From: Pontiella sulfatireligans
GTDB lineage: Bacteria; Verrucomicrobiota; Kiritimatiellia; Kiritimatiellales; Pontiellaceae
Length of the DNA stretch: 64,000 bases
NCBI RefSeq assembly: GCF_900890705.1
Contig: NZ_CAAHFH010000003.1
Coordinates: 248,001 to 312,000, forward strand
Direction: 5' to 3'
The notes under the pieces were generated by a model. It did no database searches, was not told where the DNA came from, and saw only the letters and a list, made by a program, of their open reading frames with translations. Positions 59,165-64,000 of this stretch are shown here, piece by piece; positions within the stretch are counted from its first letter, which is position 1, and each line of letters begins with the position of its first letter. Both the position numbers and the translations under genes were made by a program.

Positions 59165-60034
59165 CTACCCCAGCTCCTTCTCGCCAAGCTGAGGCGTCCA
59201 ACCGCGCATTGCCAACCACTTCTTTGCCATCGTTTCATCGATGAGCCCTTCTTTCAGGTAGTGGGCGACATAGGCGTCTCTGTCTTCAATGATTTGTTGT
59301 GGTGTCCGACCTCGGAGTTCACGTTTTTGCTCGCGGTTAGCTTCCTCCTCCTGCTGTTTCTGAAGCTGGCGAGGTGTTGGAGTCAGAGGCTTCCCCGCTA
59401 CGCCCTCGACTACCCGCAACGACTCGGGCGACAGCATGTCCACCGCAGAGTCCATCAGGAGGGTGTCAATCAGCGCCTTGAAGCCACGACAGCTGAACGT
59501 GGGTTCAATGCCATCCGTAGTGTATTGACGACGACAGGCGGGATTCTCGACACCTTCGTAGGCGTAACGCCTTTCTTTGTAGATCTGAAGGCGCTCATCT
59601 TCGCCCAGCACCTTCTGCCTGCCTTCGTTGGTATCGGCAAGGTGCTCAAGCAATCGTTCGCACAGATCGCAACCGAAGGGAGGCCTGTCGTCCCCGAAGA
59701 GCTGCTTTACGTTGACGTGAGGAGAACCCACCGCCAGCTTCCAGATGCATGAGCTCAGCATCGGCCTGATGTGCTTCCCACCGCGCCTGAGCCTATCGAG
59801 TTCCCCTGTGCGATCCCTGAGTCGCCATTGCGCAACCAGCACGGGTTTGATCGGGGTGGTGAGCTGGTGCTTACTCTGTTCTTTGCGCTGCTTTACTGCC
59901 CACGCTTTCTTCTGCTGATTGCGATCATACCGAACGATTCCCACTCGTGGCACTCCAGAGGTGTTGGTCGATCTGACCTGATTCTGTCGGACTCCCCCAA
60001 GCCCCCGCCCTGCGTACTTCTTATCAGCCCCCAC
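59165..60034 (-). CDS. Hypothetical basic protein with Cys sites
   Basis: 289 residues starting with GTG 60034 (ribosome site GGGAAG), overlapping the upstream stop by one base. The N-terminus is basic (KKYAGRGLGGVRQNQ, RYDRNQQKKAWAVKQRKEQSKH). FGCDLCERLL (about residues 120-129), NPACRR and FSCRGF could bind a metal. A Gln/Glu-rich helical stretch (QLQKQQEEEANREQKRELRG, about 222-241) follows. No domain recognised. Part of the accessory cassette between the ankyrin fusion and the polymerase-like gene. Confidence 0.6.
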   Translation of the reverse strand: MGADKKYAGRGLGGVRQNQVRSTNTSGVPRVGIVRYDRNQQKKAWAVKQRKEQSKHQLTTPIKPVLVAQWRLRDRTGELDRLRRGGKHIRPMLSSCIWKLAVGSPHVNVKQLFGDDRPPFGCDLCERLLEHLADTNEGRQKVLGEDERLQIYKERRYAYEGVENPACRRQYTTDGIEPTFSCRGFKALIDTLLMDSAVDMLSPESLRVVEGVAGKPLTPTPRQLQKQQEEEANREQKRELRGRTPQQIIEDRDAYVAHYLKEGLIDETMAKKWLAMRGWTPQLGEKELG

Positions 60035-61152
60035 TATAAGCTTCCCTTTAGTTGCCTCTGAAAACGCCAGACCGATGAGCCTGAATAAGAGATGGTATCT
60101 GGATAATCTTCTCCCTCACCATAGGGTGGCTCAGTGTCATAGTGATACCTGTAGAACATAGGATGATCAGCATTAGGGCGCTGCGTGTAGACATATGGAT
60201 GCCCCACTAAAACCAACCCAATGCGGTTTGCAGGATCAACGTCTACCCAAGCCTTCATGTGGGCTATTTGAGCATGCGTTTTGGTGTTGTACTCTTTCGG
60301 GTATAGATGTTGATTCTGCTCAAAAGCATCAATGCTGTGCAACTCGCCATCCTTATGCACCCATCTGATCACATCCGCGAATGCATACTTCCAATATTCA
60401 TAGTTTGGAGTGAAGGTGTCACGGTCATAAGGCTTCATGTAGTCCATGAAGTCATTGCTCCCTGCAAGAGTAGTTTCGTTGGTCGTATAGATTACCCGAA
60501 AGAATCCTGTGTCCTGCCAATCCGTATTGGTCAGACTGTGCGCGTGCTGGAGGGTGTAGTCTCCTGCTTCTGGTGCATCAACGATCAGCATCGCCTCGTT
60601 TCCGCTATAGGTAAACCGAATGATTGCTCCGTTCGTTTCCGCTACTGACTCATGAACAGCCACCATTAACCCTGCTGCAAATAATAAAACTTGTATTTTC
60701 GACACCCAAACCACCTTTGATAACTGCGGCAAAAAGCAATCATTGCCGAACGCGACAATCTTATGCGTGTCGGCTCCTGCTTCGAGCAAAAGGGTAGCTA
60801 CTGCGATGTGGCCAAATTGAGCAGCCATCATTAATGGAGTAGTACCTGTTGAATCGGGAAATAATTGAAAGCCAGCTTCTACATCCGCACCATGCTCTAT
60901 AAGCAACCGCGCGACCTTTGGGCAACCATTCATCGCAGCGCAATGGAGAAGAGTGTTTCCCTCGCCCCCAACTGTATTGACGTCTGCACCGCTGTTGATC
61001 GCGCTTTTTACAATTTCGTATGAGTCATCGGCCAGTTGTTTTTGCACTATGAGTCTAAACAGCTCGTTATTCGCATTGATACGTTTCTTTCTCGCCATCT
61101 TAGCTGCAAAACGCTCCTCGCTACTCATCGACAACCATTTTTTTAATCCCAT
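60034..61152 (-). CDS. Ankyrin-repeat protein fused to a secreted-protein body
   Basis: 372 residues from ATG 61152 (GGAGG eight bases ahead). Residues about 40-135 hold three ankyrin repeats (GNTLLHCAAMNGCPKVARLLIEHGADV and TTPLMMAAQFGHIAVATLLLEAGADT). Then, inside the frame, VSKIQVLLFAAGLMVAVHESVAETNG reads as a signal peptide of a second gene, preceded by a GTG codon with AAGGTGG before it. The rest (about 180-372) is a secreted-type domain with SLTNTDWQDTGFF. Two ancestral genes were probably joined by deletion. The second may still start at the internal GTG. Confidence 0.65.
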   Translation of the reverse strand: MGLKKWLSMSSEERFAAKMARKKRINANNELFRLIVQKQLADDSYEIVKSAINSGADVNTVGGEGNTLLHCAAMNGCPKVARLLIEHGADVEAGFQLFPDSTGTTPLMMAAQFGHIAVATLLLEAGADTHKIVAFGNDCFLPQLSKVVWVSKIQVLLFAAGLMVAVHESVAETNGAIIRFTYSGNEAMLIVDAPEAGDYTLQHAHSLTNTDWQDTGFFRVIYTTNETTLAGSNDFMDYMKPYDRDTFTPNYEYWKYAFADVIRWVHKDGELHSIDAFEQNQHLYPKEYNTKTHAQIAHMKAWVDVDPANRIGLVLVGHPYVYTQRPNADHPMFYRYHYDTEPPYGEGEDYPDTISYSGSSVWRFQRQLKGSL

Positions 61153-61242
61153 TTCGTATACCTCCACTATTTCATCATTGCCACAACCACTCCACAGCAT
61201 CAGGAATCCTCGCCAAAGAAGCATTCCTTATTCTTTCGCTGA

Positions 61243-62400
61243 TCACCCCAAACAGATCACACGATCAAGCTGGATTTGGCGCAGCGTCCGCTCAAGCACG
61301 CGCTCCCTAACCTTGATCTCCCCCCCAGCCAACTCTGCAAAATGCTCCAGATCCTGATAGAGCGCTTCCTTGGTCTCCTCATCCATAAGGCGAACACTAC
61401 GCAGAGCCTTTTCAAACTTAGTGATGACCGCATCAGCTCCGTTATCCCGAATGAAGTTAAGGGCGTCCAGCGCGGTTTCCTCGCCAAAAGTCTGGCGCAT
61501 GAGAGCCTGCTCGTCCTTGCTCAGATGCCCATCTGAAACGAACAACGACAGGACGCCCCAAAACATAGCTGAATCGGCCTCCTCCTTGTTTATTTTTGAA
61601 AGCCTAAATCCACTTACTGCTGCGAGATCTTTGGCTACCCGTTTGTCGAGCAAGTCCCGCGACAATGGCGGGCGTTCAGAACGACATGCCCATTGATAAT
61701 AGGCCTCACTCATGTCAAACCAGAGCAGGGCGCGCATTCTTGTCGAGCATACTGGATGGGTGGACATCAGGCCAAATTCCGACCCCCCACTGTTCTTGAG
61801 CTCACGAGCCTGATCAAGGTAGGCCGACAGGTCAAACCGGATATACTTGTCAGGCAGTCCAGTCGCGAGTTTTAGCACAGCTTTGTAGGCACTATCCTTG
61901 TCATTCACTGCTACGAATCCAACACGGTCAGCACTGATCTCTCCAGCACGTTTGAGCGCTAAGATATTCAGGTTCTCAACCTGACTTTTGGCTTCATCTG
62001 GCTCGGGATACGCATGATGCCCCAACAGGTGGTGACCTAATTCATGCCCAATAACAAAACGAAGTTCATCCAGAGAGTGCAGTTGTATTAAACCAGAAGT
62101 CAGCGCTATGGAAACCGACTGCCCAGTTCCCGGAAAACAACACGCTTGCATTTCGGGTGAATTTTGGATGTAGGCATCGAGCGTATAGTCAGGAATCAAA
62201 CGCTGACGGACATCCTCCATCACCTTTCCAAGGTCAGGAAATATCTTGGATACGATTCGCGTGGAAGACGCAAGGTTGTTGCATTTCAATTGCCTCTGGA
62301 ACTCCTCTGAGTCAGCCACATTCCGTTGCAAGCCCGCACTCAACAGGGAGTCGTTTTTGAAGCGCAGCAATTCTATTCGCTTTTGAGAAAAGTCAGGCAT
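61243..62400 (-). CDS. M48-type zinc metalloprotease with TerB-like C-terminus
   Basis: 385 residues. The metalloprotease core has H119-E-x-x-H123 in VIGHELGHHLLGHH and the third ligand glutamate E154 in GEISADRVG (M48 pattern ExxxD). LMSTHPVCSTRMRAL matches the M48 S-x-H-P motif. No membrane helix or signal peptide, so it is cytoplasmic. Residues about 275-385 (LFVSDGHLSKDEQALMRQTFGEE) resemble a TerB helical domain with its acidic D-G-x-L-x-x-x-E metal site. Five bases after the upstream TerB/J-like gene, in one transcript. Could act with the Hsp70 encoded upstream. Confidence 0.82.
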   Translation of the reverse strand: MPDFSQKRIELLRFKNDSLLSAGLQRNVADSEEFQRQLKCNNLASSTRIVSKIFPDLGKVMEDVRQRLIPDYTLDAYIQNSPEMQACCFPGTGQSVSIALTSGLIQLHSLDELRFVIGHELGHHLLGHHAYPEPDEAKSQVENLNILALKRAGEISADRVGFVAVNDKDSAYKAVLKLATGLPDKYIRFDLSAYLDQARELKNSGGSEFGLMSTHPVCSTRMRALLWFDMSEAYYQWACRSERPPLSRDLLDKRVAKDLAAVSGFRLSKINKEEADSAMFWGVLSLFVSDGHLSKDEQALMRQTFGEETALDALNFIRDNGADAVITKFEKALRSVRLMDEETKEALYQDLEHFAELAGGEIKVRERVLERTLRQIQLDRVICLG

Positions 62401-62405
62401 CGCAA

Positions 62406-63566
62406 CTACGCATTCGCAAGCTCTCTCTGAGAAAGCTCAGCCCGCTTTTGCCCAATCAGGTCAAGCATCTCCTTGGCTTGCTCCCTCTTAGCAGCATCCT
62501 TATGAGCCGCCAGCTGATTCCACTTCTGGAACTCCTGCCGGAGGTGCTTCTTGATTTCGCGCTCGGACATGTCTGATGTGATGCCCAGCAACTCGTCAAC
62601 ATTAAGCACTCCAGACTGATTCTGGATGACTGCCGCAAAATGTTTATCACGCATCGCTCTGAATCGGTCCTGATCAACCCCCAGCAAATCGGCAAGTTGA
62701 TTCACCATTCTCAATTCGTCTTCTTCGGCCACACCATCAGCTTGCGCAACCTTCAAGCATAGTTCAAGCGCATCATACCGATCAGCTACAGAAGCCACAT
62801 CCAGCATGAGCTTGCAGACGTCCTTTACATCTCTGAGCTTCCCACACTTGAAGCTTTCGAGTTCCTGCTTAATGGTGTTGTTTAATCGATCTTTTGCAGC
62901 TTCCGCATCAGATGACATCTCAACCCGCTTACGAATCCATTCACGAATGATATGAGCCTCATCTTGATGAACTTCACCATCTGCTGAACTTACCGCAAAG
63001 GCCAACTGCACGGTGTATACTTCAAGCTTCTCACGATTCTCCCGCGCCTCCATATATCCAGCGTCTTTGAAATCATAAGTGGTGGTACACGTAGACGATG
63101 CATTTGTTCCCTTAATATCTACCAAGAACTTTACCGTCCTCATTCCCTTCCTTGGGAACACAAGCGTATCAATGGGAATCGACACCACATCAATCCAGTT
63201 CTGCAATACATTCGCCTGATAGGGTAGAGGAAAGTCTGAAATGAAGGCCAAAACAGGAGTGTCTCCAAGCTGCAGAGCATCCAATGTACATACAATAGGC
63301 TCTTTTTTCCCACCAGTTACATCCATCGCCGTAAGACTCAGCGTTGCAGCATAGCCCTGAAAGGGTGCTGTAATACCCCCCTTCATTTCAACCTTTATGA
63401 CCTCATACTGAGAACCTTCAAAGGTCTCTGTGGATTTGGTTGCCCGTACTTTGAACGGTATATCACCAGAAGCGGTCTTCCCTGTTGCAAGGTTTCCCAC
63501 AGCTCCCAAACCTGCCCTGATGAATCCAAATACCACTATAATAGCTATGATGCCTAAAATTTCCAT
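62406..63566 (-). CDS. Membrane-anchored TerB protein with degenerate J-like C-terminus
   Basis: 386 residues. A membrane helix at 2-20 (ILGIIAIIVVFGFIRAGLG) is followed by a beta-rich soluble domain (about 35-160). Two TerB-like repeats follow (about 183-225, AFAVSSADGEVHQDEAHIIREW; and 268-300, CLKVAQADGVAEEDELRMVNQL), each with an acidic D-G-x-x-x-x-x-E site. Residues 324-378 resemble a J-domain (DELLGITSDMSEREIKKHLRQEFQKW), but NQL stands where HPD is expected (350-352). It follows the Hsp70 gene by 20 bases and precedes the metalloprotease by 5. Confidence 0.75.
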   Translation of the reverse strand: MEILGIIAIIVVFGFIRAGLGAVGNLATGKTASGDIPFKVRATKSTETFEGSQYEVIKVEMKGGITAPFQGYAATLSLTAMDVTGGKKEPIVCTLDALQLGDTPVLAFISDFPLPYQANVLQNWIDVVSIPIDTLVFPRKGMRTVKFLVDIKGTNASSTCTTTYDFKDAGYMEARENREKLEVYTVQLAFAVSSADGEVHQDEAHIIREWIRKRVEMSSDAEAAKDRLNNTIKQELESFKCGKLRDVKDVCKLMLDVASVADRYDALELCLKVAQADGVAEEDELRMVNQLADLLGVDQDRFRAMRDKHFAAVIQNQSGVLNVDELLGITSDMSEREIKKHLRQEFQKWNQLAAHKDAAKREQAKEMLDLIGQKRAELSQRELANA

Positions 63567-63586
63567 TTATTCCATTCCTTTGGTCG

Positions 63587-64000
63587 TTACTCAATGGTGA
63601 AGTCAGCCAGCTTTGCCTTTTGGCCTTCAATAGTGCGCTCAGATGACTCTCCACTCTTCAAATCCAAATCAAAAACTTTAGATTTCCCACTCGCAGGCTC
63701 CGTGAAGACGCATGTCATACGCTGATCTTTATCATAGCTGTACTTGATCTCCACTGGGCTTCCGGGTGGCAGTCCTTGCGGTAACTCTAAGAATCCTTCT
63801 GCAATGGGATCTCCAATTAAATCTGGATCAGCACTTTCGCCTTGTGTAACCCGCGTGTTGACCTTTTCTTGACCGTCAACTCTCGTATAGAAGGTGTCAT
63901 TCACTTCGCACGGTATCGCCGTGTTTTTCGGAATAATAATGACGTTGGTGAGCGCCTCTGCCTGAGTGACCTCATCTACGGCTATGCAAAGCGTCCCATA
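63587..64000 (-). CDS. Hsp70-family chaperone, C-terminal part
   Basis: The last 137 residues of a gene cut by the right edge. VIIIPKNTAIPCEVNDTFYTRVDGQ and VTQGESADPDLIGDPIAEGFLEL are the substrate-binding domain of an Hsp70, then LPQGLPPGSPVEIKYSYDKDQRMTC. It ends soon after the beta domain, with no helical lid or EEVD-type tail, so it is a short-lid, DnaK-like paralog rather than the main DnaK. First visible gene of the cassette on the minus strand. Confidence 0.85.
   Translation of the reverse strand, partial: YGTLCIAVDEVTQAEALTNVIIIPKNTAIPCEVNDTFYTRVDGQEKVNTRVTQGESADPDLIGDPIAEGFLELPQGLPPGSPVEIKYSYDKDQRMTCVFTEPASGKSKVFDLDLKSGESSERTIEGQKAKLADFTIE

Overview
The window looks like a chromosomal segment of an anaerobic, probably marine bacterium of the PVC superphylum, most plausibly Kiritimatiellota (Pontiella-like). 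This is inferred from gene content: several S1-type sulfatases, a transmembrane Ser/Thr kinase paired with a sigma factor, repeat-rich secreted proteins, a sodium-pumping decarboxylase and NrfHA nitrite ammonification. No rRNA is present to confirm it. Coding density is high up to about 47 kb and falls sharply after that.

1-12.4 kb: nrfHA (partial), tRNA modification (mtaB), a methyltransferase, rnc, a Nudix hydrolase, a dGTPase, TrkA/TrkH potassium uptake, a four-gene DRTGG / CBS-HATPase / DRTGG / PHP module, surE and a vapBC toxin-antitoxin pair with its promoter and operator. 12.4-25.4 kb: housekeeping blocks, namely lipB-gcvH, tRNA-Cys, panB-panC, dapF-folK, a three-subunit Na+-translocating biotin decarboxylase facing birA, a 3D-domain lipoprotein, parA, rsmE and dnaJ-grpE. 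25.5-34 kb: a hexuronate/aldonate operon (kdgK-like, gnd, a LarA-family epimerase, a second gnd, uxaC) divergent from uxuA. 34-44.7 kb: a DUF6868-like membrane protein, dihydroorotase, a DUF4143 ATPase, a repeat-rich exported protein, a YhcC-MnmC fusion carrying in-frame palindromic DNA, DAHP synthase, and a WNK-like Ser/Thr kinase followed by a sigma factor.

45-57.8 kb is accessory and scarred: a tRNA 3'-end remnant, a sulfatase pseudogene, three intact sulfatases, one complete IS4-type element, an IS66 tail, a possible IS630-like tail, a structured gene-poor stretch, and a XylR/AraC-type regulator behind a perfect palindrome. From tRNA-Pro (57.83 kb) to the window end lies a tightly packed minus-strand cassette unlike the rest. 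In transcription order it encodes an Hsp70 C-terminus, a membrane TerB protein with a degenerate J-like domain, an M48 metalloprotease with a TerB-like tail, an ankyrin/secreted fusion, a Cys-containing unknown, and a protein with family-A-polymerase-like motifs.

The most interesting signals are: (i) a 15-bp palindrome TTCCA-N5-TGGAA recurring across core genes in several reading frames and in gaps; (ii) the Hsp70 / J-like-TerB / M48 cassette at tRNA-Pro; (iii) a candidate nickel-pincer mannonate/gluconate epimerase between two Gnd paralogs with apparently different cofactor preference; (iv) palindromic repeats inserted in frame in the YhcC-MnmC fusion; (v) a kinase with its lysine shifted to the glycine loop.
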